DNA of 64,000 bases from Pythium myriotylum (GCA_023091665.1 JALJCQ010000014.1:992001-1056000); one strand, 5' to 3'. Counted from the stretch's first letter, positions 10,480 to 22,821 are shown. Notes: generated by a model from the sequence alone, not told the origin. Program-made: numbers and translations.

Positions 10480-11635
10480 GCGACGGAGCGCCGCCTCGTG
10501 CACAACTCAGCGTGCAGGCGGCCTTCACGGGCCAGGGTGCATTCGACGCGGCCCGTCGAGACCAATGTGTATGTGGGAATGGAATGTGCGGAATATTTGC
10601 GGATCGAGTCTCACTGGCAAAATATTATCGCTGTGTGTAGTGATGGGGGGGGGGGGGGGGGGTTCGAGCGGAAGAACGAGTATAGTGCTGTGAGCAGGCG
10701 GCCATCGCGAACCCGCGGCAGCGGACCAGACACCACATGTGGCGCGCGTGGCGTGTGTTGGAATGGGATGCGTGAGCGGTTTGTGTATGGAGTCTCACTC
10801 GTGAAATGGCTGTCACTACGTGTGGTCAATAGAAACTTTCGAGCGAATAAAAGCAACGCTGCTGGGCAGCCCCGCGGTCCTAGGTGCCGCTTTCGCCCAC
10901 CGCACGCAAGGTGTGTGTACGGTGCTTCAGTGAGAATCGTGCAGAGGGGTACCTGTCTGTGCGGTTTGTGTGATGTGGTGTAGGAACAAGCAAAACCCGA
11001 TAAAGAAAAGCGGCGCTACTCGGCAGCCTGCGCCGCATTCGGCATCGCCCGCCGCGCGCAAGGTGGGTGTGACAATGCTGTGTGAGGCGTTTTCTGTGTG
11101 GAGTCTCACGGATCAAATGACTCGATCTGGGAAATTCAAACAAAAATGTAACTCAGCTCAGCGATGTGGCCCCCAGCCGATCAGGCGCGGCGCATTTGAC
11201 GCAGCTCGTCAGGTACATGGTGTGTGTGGCAATGAAATTATAGCATACTTGCTGACGGAGTAACACTGACCTACGGCTGATGAGACAGGAGAACTCAAAC
11301 GGAAAAAATCAACGCAGCTCTGCAACCAGCCAACCGTGGTGGACCAGAGGCGCCTCGTTGGACGCTGCCCGCCGCATGCCAGGTGTGTGCGATGTCCGTG
11401 CGCGCAAGATGAGCAATGGGGAAGCTGACAATGCGTTTATGTGTGGTTTTGTGTAGGCAACGAGCAATGACTGGAAAGGAAAAGCAGCGCTCGGCGATCA
11501 AGTTGCCCTCGTAGGATCTGGGCGGCTCGTTCTATGCCGCCCGTCGCCCGTCGCGCGCAAGGTGTGTGCAGCAACGGTGTGGGGCGAATGCGTGGAGAAG
11601 AAGTCTCACTAAACTGAATAAGGGCGGCGCATTCA
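10480..11635. repeat. About seven diverged ~170-bp tandem repeats
   Basis: A phrase recurs roughly every 150-190 bp: a GCAGC..CGGC start, a GC-rich segment containing CGCGCAAGGTGTGTG or close variants, then a stretch ending in GAGTCTCAC followed by a short A-rich bit. Copies begin near 10500, 10690, 10857, 11015, 11150, 11310 and 11490. They are too diverged to be a recent satellite. A poly-G run (10646-10661) lies in one. No coding frame is shared between copies. Confidence 0.65.
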
Positions 11636-12253
11636 TGAAGTTTCGGCGGAATGACCGAAGATATTCATAGAAATACAAATCAAAAATGGAGGTGTATGGA
11701 GCACGGATTAGAAGAGTGGTACAGTTTATGTAACCTGATTTTTTCTAATGTACAGCTTTAGCAGTTTGTGGCCAATACGGGTGCTTCACTCTGCTATCGT
11801 TTGAACGTGATTTGGCAAGCTGATCCGTAAAATCTCATTTCCATAGGAAAGATAAAAGTTATTTTTGAGATAAACAAAGTTTTCTCAAACGACTGAGCGA
11901 CCTGCCAAAACCGATGTGGTTGGCTCGAAGATTGGGTGTTCGATACAGTGCGTTTCGCCATCAGGAGCGGTCAATCTTTGATGTGCCTGCAATATCTTAT
12001 AGGTCCAGTTCCGGAAGGGGGATGTGCGGGGGGATGTGCAGGGTACTAACCCAAGTTCACAGTTGCCGACTTCGTGCAGTCAGTTCAGTGTGCTGCTCGT
12101 GAACAAGGCGTACGATCTTCCTGTTGTCTACCTTTTCGCATCGTGAGAGTGGTGTGCAAAGGCTTTGAGCAACCTGTCAGTGGATATCATCAAGAACGCG
12201 TGGATCAAGGCAGGCATTATTGTTCACGATCGAATCGGCTCTACCGAATTAAC
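11636..12253. other. Unassigned stretch left of the Merlin element
   Basis: No gene, RNA or repeat recognised. Confidence 0.5.
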
Positions 12254-12345
12254 GCCCCGGTTGATATATCAATTCGCACTTAATCGAATAGTGAGTGTAT
12301 ATTACGGATCTTAGTGGATCTCTACAGTTCTCTGTCTTGGTCGCT

Positions 12346-13596
<1,251 letters not shown>

Positions 13597-14031
13597 TTTC
13601 CGGGGCTGTTGTTCGAGTTCGAAAGAGTGCGAGTGACGAAGTGGAGGGAACTGGCGTGTGGGCGGGAGATTTGAACGACAAGGAATGATCGAGAAGCTTC
13701 GTACCTTGTTAATTCACTTAAGTGCGATTTACTATCTAACCTCGACCGGGGTGGTAAGTCGGTGGAGCCATTGAATCGATAACATGTACTTGTGGTCTTA
13801 GAACAATCTATCTTATTGTATTACACTTTGCTTTGAGCCACACTCGATGTGCTCTATTTTTCGATATATCAGCACCGCTCCTGATCTGTATTGATCTTTT
13901 AAGATCAAGTTCAGTTCTCTCAACGCCCATGAGGATCGCATACGAAAGCTATCGTCCCGAAACCAATGTCGATGATCGCCTCATTCAAACCGAAAATCAA
14001 ACCGAGTAATGCCAACATGGTCATATTGCAG

Positions 14032-17000
14032 CTACTTCTTGTGGTGATTCACAAAACGTAATGCCAAGAGGGCAAGCGCTCGGAAGCCCACTGTGAAGAT
14101 GTAGAGGATGGCGACGTCACGCCACATCGTGCTTTCCTTCATCTGGAAGATGCTCTCCATGTAGACCTTGAGCGAAGCTCCAGCAAATTTTGCAGGAGCA
14201 TTCAGAAGTACTTTACATCCCGGTTCTGACCCACCTGGAGTCGAACAGATTGAGAACATCCGTGCAGACAGCGCCGAAATAGTGTAGGAGGGAGGAGATG
14301 CGTAGTGAATCCACTTGTACACACTTGGAATCTTGTACGTCGGTGGGTTGAAGCCGGCGAAAAGCAGAAATACTGAGCTGAGAAGCGAGCCAAGTGCCGC
14401 GGCACCCTTAGCGTTCGGCAACGTGTAGACCATGAACTGAGCCATGTAAACCTGCATGAGCAAGTGAAGCGAGACAACGAGCCAGTAGAAGACGAAGTTG
14501 GCATTGCCTTCAAAGCCAACCAGTGGGAATAAGATGCCCGTGAAGATGATGCCGGAGAGAAGCACAAATGGGATTTCAGCGAGCGTGCTTGTCGTGAAGT
14601 ACCAGAGGGTATTGTACGTCTGAGACCCTCGTTCGCGGTAGTATGAGGCACGCTCGACAGCTGCCACAGGTACCGCACCGTTGAAGGCGATCAGTCCGAA
14701 GAAGATTGTGCTCAAGAAGATCATACCCACGCCTGAATTGGCGCCTCGGTACGTCTCATACTTGGTGCCGTGATACATGATGCCGAAAAAGCCCGAGAGA
14801 ATCACGCTGAGCAACAGCCGGGTCAAGTCGTAGGTTGGCGTGCGCCAATGAAGGCGAAGCGAACGCTTCATGAGTGCGAAGAACTGTGTCGCGGAACTGG
14901 CCGCACGCTTAGTGTCAAACTTGATCTCTGGGAGGAATAGCGACGGGCGCGTTAGGCCTTCTTGCTCTAGATCCTCCTCAAGCACACGACACTGCTCGCT
15001 CGCTTCAAAGAAGGCTGCAAAGTCCACGGGCGTAGCTGTTAACTGGTCCTCGATCGTGTGGCGCCGCTGCACGCGGGGACGATTCAACTGAGAATCTAAC
15101 GAATCAAGCATCCAGGTGGCCGGATTGTAGCTGGGTTTCAGCGGCGAGATGCCGGGGACAGCGGAGAAGTACTCGATGAGCTTGCTCGCCTCTTCTCCGA
15201 TCTCTCCGAAGAAGACCATCTGACCTCCACTCTGAAGTACGAGTGCGCTGTCGAAGAGATTGAAGACGTCAGTAGATGGGTGATTGATCGAGCAGATGAC
15301 AGTGCGGCCGGTATCAGCAACCTTGCGCAAACCCGACATGATTACCATCGCAGAGCGACCGTCCAGACCTCGAGTCGGATCATCCACAAAGAGAACACTG
15401 GGCGAGGCAGCCATCTCCACTGCGATTGTTAGGCGCTTGAGCTGTTCCTTGGTGGACCCACGAATGATTCTGTCGGCGATAGGGCGCAGCTCGAGCAGAT
15501 CGATGCACTCCTCGACGTGGACAAACTTCTCAATGGTTGAAATTGCCGCATCTTGACGGAGTGTCGCGGCAAATTGCATGGCTTCGCGGAACGTTGCCGA
15601 GTCCGAGTGGATGTCGAGTTGGTCACAATAGCCTCCGCAACGATGGAGAGCGAGGGTCGTGGCAGGGTATCCATTGAGAAAGATGTCCCCACGAATCCGG
15701 CCTGTGGTCTTCCGTCCCGAAATCACGTCCAGTAAAGTCGTTTTGCCAGCACCACGTCCACCCATCAGCGCGGTCATCGTGCCAGGCAACGCGAAACCAG
15801 ACACATCGCGCAAGAGATCAATCTCATCATTAGTGTCACCGCCTGGAAGAGGCACTGAGACCCATAGATCCTGGAACGCCAGCGTCACCGGAACGAAACC
15901 ACTAGATCCGTCGCGTGGAATAGCTAGCGTCAGCTCCTGCTCCCCTCGAGTGCCAATAACGGGGACATCAGTCATCGAGTTGGCACGCCTCTCGTCGGCG
16001 TTAGGGGTTTTGGAGTGGAGAACGTAGCCATCCATAGCCTCCTGGTCCTCCATCTTGAAAAAACTCGTGCCGCGTTCACCTTCCTCAAGCTGCTGTCGCC
16101 TCATTTGCTTCTTGACGGACTTGAGATCTAGACCGACTGCGAGTGTATCTTCGGGCGTCTCGAATCGCTTGTACTCGAGAAGCAGGTACGCGACGAAGGA
16201 AAATAGCAAGTAGCAGGTACCGAAAAAGAGCCACGTATAGTAGATCCACATCTTGTCATCCGTAAGATCGAACGACGCGAGACTGTACTGTGCCATCGTC
16301 TTCCCACCAGAGAGTTTGCAGTAGTCCACGCCTTTGTAGACGCACTGCTGGTACCGTGCAGCCGTGTATTGGTTGATGCTGAGAGCGCGAATGCACCACG
16401 CGATCGGGTTGATCCAGTAGATCCACTGCAGGTACGACGGGATCTTGCTTTTGGTCACCAAGAACCCGCTGAAGAGTGTAAAGACAAGAATGCTTACAGC
16501 GGCCACTGGCTGTGCGACACCTGGAGTGGGGACAGCCGAAGACAACAGGAAGAAGAATGCCGTAAAGCACATCTGGCACAGGAACAGCGTCGTAAGGAAC
16601 GTCAAAAATCGTTCCGCGAGAGACACATAGCCGCCCATCCAGTACAGCAGGCTGCCGTAAAGGATCGCCTCGAAAAGAGCGAATGGAACTTGGGCCAAAC
16701 ACGAGGCAATTACGTATGATGACGTCCGGAAAAAGTTGGCTCCACGTTGTTTGTAGAACACCGCACGGTTGTTCATGAACTCGGCGATCTGCGCAGCCTG
16801 GCCAAGGGACAGAAACATACTGCAGGAGAACAATAGACCGAGCACGAGCTGCGAGCTCGTGTCAGGGATCTGCCAGAACGTCGTGCCGTACAGCGCACCC
16901 ATGAGCAGGACCATGAAGCTTCGGCCGATAATGAACGCCTTGTTGCGAAGGCTGAGGAGCAACTGACGACGCATGAGCAAAGCGAGATCCTCCAGAAAGC

Positions 17001-18426
17001 TCTGGCGGAACGGCTTCATCTCGTCGCTCGACGGGATGTACATCTCTTCGAGGTATTGGTGCGGGGTGTTCAAGTATTGAAGCGTGGCTTGGTGGATCTC
17101 CGACTGCTCGAAGCAGCTTGCGAACTCGGACGCTGTCATGGGCACGAGATCAGTGCGCAGATTCTTGAACTCACGCTGACGAGGAGTGCCGAGCTCTAGG
17201 AGAAAGTCCGCGACATCCTTTCGAGGTGGGCAGTCAAAGCCGAGATCGTGGAAGTATGGAAGCACCTTCGTTCGGGGGCCGTGGTAGATGACGTGGCTGT
17301 CGTTCAGCACCATGACATCATCGAAGAGTTCGAAGACCTCAGGGGATGGCTGGCTCATGGAGACGACGACAGTACGGTTGAAGTTGACTGCAAGGCTTCG
17401 CAAGGACTCGACAATCTGGAACTTGGACGCGGCATCCATGCCCGAGCTGATTTCATCGATGATCTGGATCACTTTCATACCGAAAGACATCTCACCGATC
17501 GTTAAGCGCTTCTTGTCCGCGGGCGTCAGTCCCGGCATACCGGGCTCACCTACAGGCGAGTTTTTCTTGGGTTCAAGACCCAGTTTCTTGGCAACGAGAT
17601 CTGGTCCGTGGCGATGGTACGCGTTCATGACCTCGAGAGCCTGGTCTTGGTTCTCCGTGTTGTTGGCAGAGAGTGCACGGACGAGCCATCCAGGTAGCTC
17701 TTTCCCGGCGCAGCAGGCGTGGGCGAATTTGAAGGTCTCTTCGACGGTCATGCGACCGTAATGCTCATCATTGGCGTCAGCATAGGCAACGTACCGCGGC
17801 AGACGCTTGAGAATCTGGTCACGTGGCATATCGTTGTACGAGATCTCGCCCGAGAATTGGACGTCACGCGAGATCGGGAAGCGACCGCTGAGGATCTTCA
17901 TGAGCGACGACTTGCCCGAGCCCGGGTGGCCCAGCACGAGGGTCACGCGTCCGGGGCGGAAGACACCCGTGACGCCCTTGAGGATGTCCTTCTCGACGAC
18001 ATGCTGGCGCGAAAGTAGGCGCTGGATGCCCTTCTTGAGCGGCGTGAGCAGCGTCGGCACCTGGACTGTCGAGCCGAGCACCGGCGGGTAGATCGTGAAG
18101 CGCGCCTTGATGGTGAGGTCGCGGAAGCGCACGTCCATGCTCGGGATGGGCGTGCCGAGCGCGTCCTGCACGACGGCAGCGAGTTGCTCGTGCATGGCGT
18201 GCTGGCCGTCGGCCATGAACGCGTCGGCGCTCGCGAGCGTCTCGGGCATCGCTCCGAGCGCGCGCTTGGCCTTGGCCTTGGCGTCGGCGTCGCTCTCTTC
18301 CTCCACGAAGCCGCTCGAGCGGCGGCTGTTGAAGCGCGGGAGCTGGCGCCGCGTGATCACGTCCGGGTACGAGTCCTGGCGCGTGGGCGGCCGCTGCTGC
18401 GGCATCGACGACGCGGGCGAGGGCAT
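14032..18426 (-). CDS. PDR-type (ABCG) full-size ABC transporter
   Basis: A 1464-residue pump in the order NBD1-TMD1-NBD2-TMD2, typical of pleiotropic drug resistance transporters in the plasma membrane. NBD1 has Walker A GHPGSGKS at 166-173 and Walker B IIDE near 322. NBD2 has Walker A GGRGAGKT at 889-896 and Walker B VLFVDDPTRGLD near 1010. Membrane segments follow each NBD, and the C-terminus ends VNHHKK. Odd features: the NBD1 signature reads LTPADKKR instead of the usual VSGGERKR, and the NBD2 catalytic Glu after Walker B is Asp (DDPT for DEPT). I chose the Met at 18426 (MPSPASSMPQQ); an in-frame Met lies 56 codons upstream (18594), but that extension is Arg-rich and atypical. The gene is intronless and divergent from the next gene. 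Substrate unknown. Confidence 0.93.
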   Translation of the reverse strand: MPSPASSMPQQRPPTRQDSYPDVITRRQLPRFNSRRSSGFVEEESDADAKAKAKRALGAMPETLASADAFMADGQHAMHEQLAAVVQDALGTPIPSMDVRFRDLTIKARFTIYPPVLGSTVQVPTLLTPLKKGIQRLLSRQHVVEKDILKGVTGVFRPGRVTLVLGHPGSGKSSLMKILSGRFPISRDVQFSGEISYNDMPRDQILKRLPRYVAYADANDEHYGRMTVEETFKFAHACCAGKELPGWLVRALSANNTENQDQALEVMNAYHRHGPDLVAKKLGLEPKKNSPVGEPGMPGLTPADKKRLTIGEMSFGMKVIQIIDEISSGMDAASKFQIVESLRSLAVNFNRTVVVSMSQPSPEVFELFDDVMVLNDSHVIYHGPRTKVLPYFHDLGFDCPPRKDVADFLLELGTPRQREFKNLRTDLVPMTASEFASCFEQSEIHQATLQYLNTPHQYLEEMYIPSSDEMKPFRQSFLEDLALLMRRQLLLSLRNKAFIIGRSFMVLLMGALYGTTFWQIPDTSSQLVLGLLFSCSMFLSLGQAAQIAEFMNNRAVFYKQRGANFFRTSSYVIASCLAQVPFALFEAILYGSLLYWMGGYVSLAERFLTFLTTLFLCQMCFTAFFFLLSSAVPTPGVAQPVAAVSILVFTLFSGFLVTKSKIPSYLQWIYWINPIAWCIRALSINQYTAARYQQCVYKGVDYCKLSGGKTMAQYSLASFDLTDDKMWIYYTWLFFGTCYLLFSFVAYLLLEYKRFETPEDTLAVGLDLKSVKKQMRRQQLEEGERGTSFFKMEDQEAMDGYVLHSKTPNADERRANSMTDVPVIGTRGEQELTLAIPRDGSSGFVPVTLAFQDLWVSVPLPGGDTNDEIDLLRDVSGFALPGTMTALMGGRGAGKTTLLDVISGRKTTGRIRGDIFLNGYPATTLALHRCGGYCDQLDIHSDSATFREAMQFAATLRQDAAISTIEKFVHVEECIDLLELRPIADRIIRGSTKEQLKRLTIAVEMAASPSVLFVDDPTRGLDGRSAMVIMSGLRKVADTGRTVICSINHPSTDVFNLFDSALVLQSGGQMVFFGEIGEEASKLIEYFSAVPGISPLKPSYNPATWMLDSLDSQLNRPRVQRRHTIEDQLTATPVDFAAFFEASEQCRVLEEDLEQEGLTRPSLFLPEIKFDTKRAASSATQFFALMKRSLRLHWRTPTYDLTRLLLSVILSGFFGIMYHGTKYETYRGANSGVGMIFLSTIFFGLIAFNGAVPVAAVERASYYRERGSQTYNTLWYFTTSTLAEIPFVLLSGIIFTGILFPLVGFEGNANFVFYWLVVSLHLLMQVYMAQFMVYTLPNAKGAAALGSLLSSVFLLFAGFNPPTYKIPSVYKWIHYASPPSYTISALSARMFSICSTPGGSEPGCKVLLNAPAKFAGASLKVYMESIFQMKESTMWRDVAILYIFTVGFRALALLALRFVNHHKK

Positions 18427-19061
18427 GGCTGCGCGCGAGACGGCAGGATCGCGAGTGCCAAAGACCCTGCACTGCACTGCAAGTCTCGCAACGCGACGAA
18501 CGGGCCGGTGGCGACATACTGGATGACGGGATAGCCGAACTAATGCCCCCGAAAACCCATATGCTACCCATCCAGGAGAACCTATGGACGCCACCGCCCA
18601 GCCAGCCGCTCAGGCAGCCAACCTCTGACACTTGATATGGTTTTGATTCAAGGCGACTGGCCCTTCTCATGAAGGGTCTTGTTCTGAATGGTCTCTCCTC
18701 GCCGATCCCAGCGACTCAAGCGCTGCATCTAGTTTGTCCCAGTGTCTGTGTGGCCCCCATCGAGCGCGCGGGCACCTGGTCACCCATCTCCTGTGCCATG
18801 GGCATCTGGCGATGCGTCGGCACGCACTGCGCCGCCTCGCGCGCGCCACTCGCGCTGCGCGTCGCGGAGCTGCCCGTCGGCCCGCGCGCGCCGCTCCTGC
18901 TTGACTGGTGGGTGCTTGCGATTGCGCCCATGACGATGACGACGGATGTTGACTAAAACGTGCGGAAACGAAACAATTCGTCATGTCGCGACGCGATTCT
19001 CCACTGCAACCGTATCCATGATGACGCCCAATGAAACAATAGTGGACGGTGCGCGACGCGG
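18427..19061. promoter_or_regulatory. Divergent intergenic region
   Basis: 635 bp between the start of the ABC transporter (leftward) and the spliced coiled-coil gene (rightward), so it should hold both promoters. The middle is very GC-rich. No good Inr-type motif was found, and no conserved small ORF. Confidence 0.5.
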
Positions 19062-20419
19062 ATGGTCGCCTGCGAGTGCTGCCACGCGCTGCTCGCGGCG
19101 GGGCGCGAGGCGGACGCCGTGCTGCTCTGCACGCGCTGCGGCTTCCTCACGGTGCTGGACTCGACGCTGCGCACGATCGTGCAGATCCCGCCGTTTAGTC
19201 GAAGCATTATAGTACGTGGCCGTGGTCGGGACGCTCGGCACATCGAAAAACAGCAGCTGATATTTTATGATGGACCTCGCTGATCGTGTGCTGCAGACCC
19301 GCGTGTCACTGTCGTTTGTCGAGCTCGACCGGCTCAATGAACAGTGGCAGGACTGGGAGAAGCGAGTGCGACTGGCGGAGCAACGAGCTGCCAGCGAGGG
19401 CAATGAAAGTCCGAACGTGTCTACAGCACACAGGAAACGGCGACACCCCGCAGAGGAAGTGGGGATAGCTCTCTCGCCCCAATTCGAACCTGCGGGGCTT
19501 TCAACCTCAAGTCCGGGTAGATCATCGATGCCGCCGGAGTTGAAAGCTGAAGGAAAGCAGCTGCACAACGAGATCCAACGAGTGAAAAGCCAGCAGCGAC
19601 GGCTCTTGGACGATGCGAAGGAAGAGAGTTCGGTGGAAGGTCTGCAGTCTCTTCAGAAACCGCTCTTCTCGTCTACACACCTCCACGTAAGTGATCATGA
19701 ACTGACTCTTTCCAAAGTTCAACTCTGATGGAATGCACGAAGCGCAGATCCTTAAAAGCGTGTACGAGAAGACCCTTGACAAGGCAGAGCTTGCCAACCT
19801 GGCAGGCCAGATCGAGCAGTTTCTTCTTCAGCAATCCACCATTGTCAAGAACAAGTTCGATCTACTTGCAGCAATCCAATCCTACCAACAAGTCGCCGAG
19901 TTCTCTTCCATTGTACCAGCTTCTGACGATACCGATGTGCCAGTACAAGCTGTCGACCTCTTAACTCACTGCGTTAAAGAACGAGTTCGCCACCTCCAGT
20001 CCGAATTCAATGCTAGCTCGCGCCAGTATCTTCGATTGGTTGGCGTCGCGAACGAGCATCTCTTCACTCTGTACAATGCGGCTCTAAGTCTGTCCAGAAT
20101 GCAGTCAACGGGCGAAGAACACACCACATCGCGACAGGGTAATAGCTCAGACATGGTGTCGCCGCGCAACGGCCTCTTCATCGAGAGTTCTCGCAAGCGG
20201 CGGCTGCTTGGCTCTAGCGGATCTTCCAATAGTGGTGAGCATGACGCTACGGAGAACTGGATTAGTATTTCTCGAGTCCAGCAAGGGATCGAAAGGGGCC
20301 ACCGCCTTTCGGAGATCGCGAAGAAAATCGAATTATGGCGTAGTCTGAGCTACACGATCGGCTCTTGCTGCGTGGTGAGCCTGACTGAGCTAGCAGACAG
20401 CGAGAAGATGTGCGCCTGA
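19062..20419 (+). CDS. Spliced coiled-coil protein with N-terminal CxxC motifs (Atg14/UVRAG-like?)
   Basis: Three exons, 19062-19211, 19297-19686 and 19718-20419, joined by introns GTACGT...CTGCAG (85 bp) and GTAAGT...CAAAG (31 bp), give 413 residues in one frame. The N-terminus has CECC at 4-7 and CTRC at 23-26, a zinc-binding-like arrangement. Heptad-like Leu/Arg/Glu-rich stretches (SFVELDRLNEQWQDWEKRV and the AEGKQLHNEIQRVKSQQRRL region, each under 20 residues long as quoted) suggest coiled coils. The last third ends with a GIERGHRLSEIAKKIELW segment, then SLSYTIGSCCVVSLTELAD. A Cys-motif then coiled coil is the layout of the autophagy PI3K subunits Atg14 and UVRAG; this is a guess from architecture only. 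It converges with ureF, ends 35 bp apart. Confidence 0.7.
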
Positions 20420-20454
20420 GGAAATCCAGTTTGCGCCGCTCGGTCGTATACATT

Positions 20455-21219
20455 CTAGCTGTTAAAAATGCGTGTATACAGCTGATCATGCATGGCCTGG
20501 ATGAGATCTAACACCGGCGCCGAGGAGTACGAGTCGTCGATCGTCCGGTTCTTCTTCTTCTCCATGACTCGGTCCAGCACAGGCGCGAGCTCAAACTGAA
20601 TACGCGTCGCTTCCATGGGGCCGATCAAGTTGAGTCTCGTCGCAGCACTCAGCGCGTCGCGCAGAACGAAGAACAGGTACATGCGTTGACAGGTGTCGGC
20701 GTCAATGGCCAGCAAGCCGCAGACGACGCCGAAGACGACAGTGTGGTGGACGCCGGCGTGTTTGCGCTTCTTGCTCTCCTTGCGGATCGTCAAGAGGACG
20801 TCGAACGCATCGCCCGGCGTCTGGTGGTACGTGGAGATCGTGAGCCGCAGCAGCGCGGCCCCCTGGGCGAACGACGCCTTCTTCGCGACGTGGTTCGAGT
20901 ACAGCGCGGTCGCGTGCGCGTTGAGTTCGAGGAACTTCTCGACGAGATCATCGGCCGGCGCGTCGTGCGGCTTGTCGGTCGAGACGGCGCTGATGCTGGA
21001 GAACACGATGGGCAGCGCGAAGTTGCCCGCCTGGAAGACCGTGGACTGCAGGAACTCGCGCAGCGACGCGCCGTTGTCCTTGGTGCGCACGACGTTCTCC
21101 TGGACGGCGGCCTCGAGCCCGAGCGAATGCGCAAACCCGCCCGTCGGGTAAAGCGAGTCGAGCATCTGCCAGACGATCCAGTGGTGCTGACTGGGCGCGG
21201 AGACGGCGGCAGGCTCCAT
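20455..21219 (-). CDS. ureF: Urease accessory protein UreF
   Basis: About 254 residues from the Met at 21219. UreF works with UreD/H and UreG to deliver nickel and CO2 to apo-urease in the cytosol. Family marks seen: WIVWQMLDSLYPTGGFAHS near the N-terminus followed by GLEAAVQE, a Leu-rich helical middle, and NLIGPMEATRIQFEL near the C-terminus, which matches the conserved GPMEA-R-Q block. The usual family length is about 220-280. An upstream in-frame Met at 21315 would add 32 hydrophobic/Ser-rich residues; I prefer Met33 because UreF is normally cytosolic, but a targeting peptide cannot be excluded. Intronless. No other urease gene lies in the window. Confidence 0.9.
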   Translation of the reverse strand: MEPAAVSAPSQHHWIVWQMLDSLYPTGGFAHSLGLEAAVQENVVRTKDNGASLREFLQSTVFQAGNFALPIVFSSISAVSTDKPHDAPADDLVEKFLELNAHATALYSNHVAKKASFAQGAALLRLTISTYHQTPGDAFDVLLTIRKESKKRKHAGVHHTVVFGVVCGLLAIDADTCQRMYLFFVLRDALSAATRLNLIGPMEATRIQFELAPVLDRVMEKKKNRTIDDSYSSAPVLDLIQAMHDQLYTRIFNS

Positions 21220-21463
21220 GGCGAGTGGCGCGACGGCGAGAGCGAAGACGAGAGGAGGCCTCGCAGTCGAGATTGCGCTCGAGGAGTGCGAGATGGGGAG
21301 TGGATTTTTGAACACGAAAACCTGTGAAAAGGAGTCCTGACCACCCCAACGAGGTCCGTCGCCGTCTCATTTCCTTTGTTATTGACCTCTATAAGATAGT
21401 TTCCATCGAAACTGAGAATTCATGAATGCACAAATATCCAACTCCTACCATCATAACGATGGT

Positions 21464-22791
21464 TTAGCTGTAGTAGGCATCCAGCTCCTTCGCGAACTGG
21501 ACGATGCCCTGGAAGACGTGCTGGCCACCGGGACGGATCACCGACTCGGGCTGCACGAAGTCGTCGCCCTCCATCTCAAAGCTCAGCGCTGCCGTGTTGT
21601 TGAACTCGGAGAAGACCGCATCCATGAACGTGCCGTAGGCTAGGTAGAGCTCGGCTGCCGTCTGGCTCACGTAAGCGAAGTCGTTGTTCTCCTGGATGGC
21701 GGCCTTGACGTTGTCGCCGAGCGTTTTGAGCTTGGAGCCGAACGGCTCTGGCGCTTCGTCCTCTTTGTTTCCAAACGGACGCAGCACGAGGCCCGAGAAC
21801 GCGTGAACGTCCAGCGCACCAGCGAGAGGTAGCGTCTTGAGGAACGCGTAGATGCCCGCCGTCTCAGGCTCACTGAGTGGAGCTGTGCCCGGGTACACGT
21901 CCGACGCGACGCCGTCGTTGCCCTTGTTGAAGAACTCGAGCGGCCCAAAGTTTCGGTTCAAGTCAATGCCGACGGTCTTTCGCCACGAATTCGACACAGT
22001 CGGGCGTCGGTTCTTGCGCCAGTAGCGGCTGCCAGTCAGGGCGTGCGTGAAAAGGAAGCCGTCAATGTTGACGATCGGGACAAAGTACCAGTCGTACTTG
22101 TCCACGACCGAGGCGATGGTCGCGTCGTTGTTGCGGAGACCATCGAGGAGGCCGGCGATTGTGTAAAACGTCGTCGAGCCAGCATGCCACTCACGTGCGT
22201 GGATGAGGCCCTGCACATATATCGCCTTCTTGCCTGGTCCAGTGGAGAGCTTGTATCCAGGAATCGTGCGGCCTTCAAAGCTCGTCGAGACTTTGTCTAT
22301 CTTGGAGAAGACAGTTGGGTTCTCGTCCACGAGTTTGTCTAGGAATGCGTAAACCTCATCGGCTGTGCGCCAGCAGTCGAAGAACGCGTTCTCCGTGTAC
22401 TTAGCACTGGCGCCCTGTAGATGGCGTGACGTTCGCGCTGTGCACTCTGCCGCGGCCTTGGCACTTTCCAACAGCAGTTGCTGCCGATCGACGGCATCGC
22501 GCTCGATTTGGATGAGCGGTGTGCCCTGAGTCGTTCGCAGCCACTTGCTCCCTGGGGTCGCGTAGAACTGGTTGATCGTCGCCTCGGTGGCGTTAAAATG
22601 TCGGCCTTGACGCTGGCGCCATCTGCTGCTGCCTTCCAAATGTCGAGGTCGTCACCAAACTTGTTGAGCGCCGTATCGAAGCTCGTCTTCGGAACTGTGA
22701 CATGATACAGTTGCTTGGCGTCTGCATCTTGGGCGACGACTTGGCTAGCAGTGAGCGCAGCCACAATAGCGAGCGACTGGGAGAGCTTCAT
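21464..22791 (-). pseudogene. Secreted M14A metallocarboxypeptidase with a 1-bp frameshift
   Basis: Starts MKLSQSLAIVAALTASQVVA (signal peptide), then a propeptide (LYHVTVPKTSFDTALNKFGD). The frame breaks in a four-A run at 22595-22598 on the plus strand (TTTT on the coding strand): one more T would restore the frame into FNATEATINQFYATPGS. The remaining 390 codons are intact: zinc ligands HxxE (HAREWHAGS) and His of DVHAF, arginine of DLNRNF, lid tyrosine and Met at the specificity site (LYLAYGTFMD), catalytic Glu in SFEMEGDDF, end DAYYS. Because the break sits in a homopolymer and nothing else is damaged, it could be a sequencing error or a very young null allele. An Inr-like motif lies ~30 bp upstream. 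Confidence 0.85.
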
Positions 22792-22821
22792 GTCTTCTCG
22801 AGGCTTGAACTCTTGCGGGTG

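Noticed and set aside
10498..11263. Open frames across the diverged ~170-bp repeats
   Set aside because: The frame is not conserved from copy to copy and each frame crosses repeat boundaries at random.
18667..18984. Open frames in the GC-rich stretch left of the coiled-coil gene
   Set aside because: Low-complexity Arg/Ala translations on both strands, no splice continuity with the adjacent gene.
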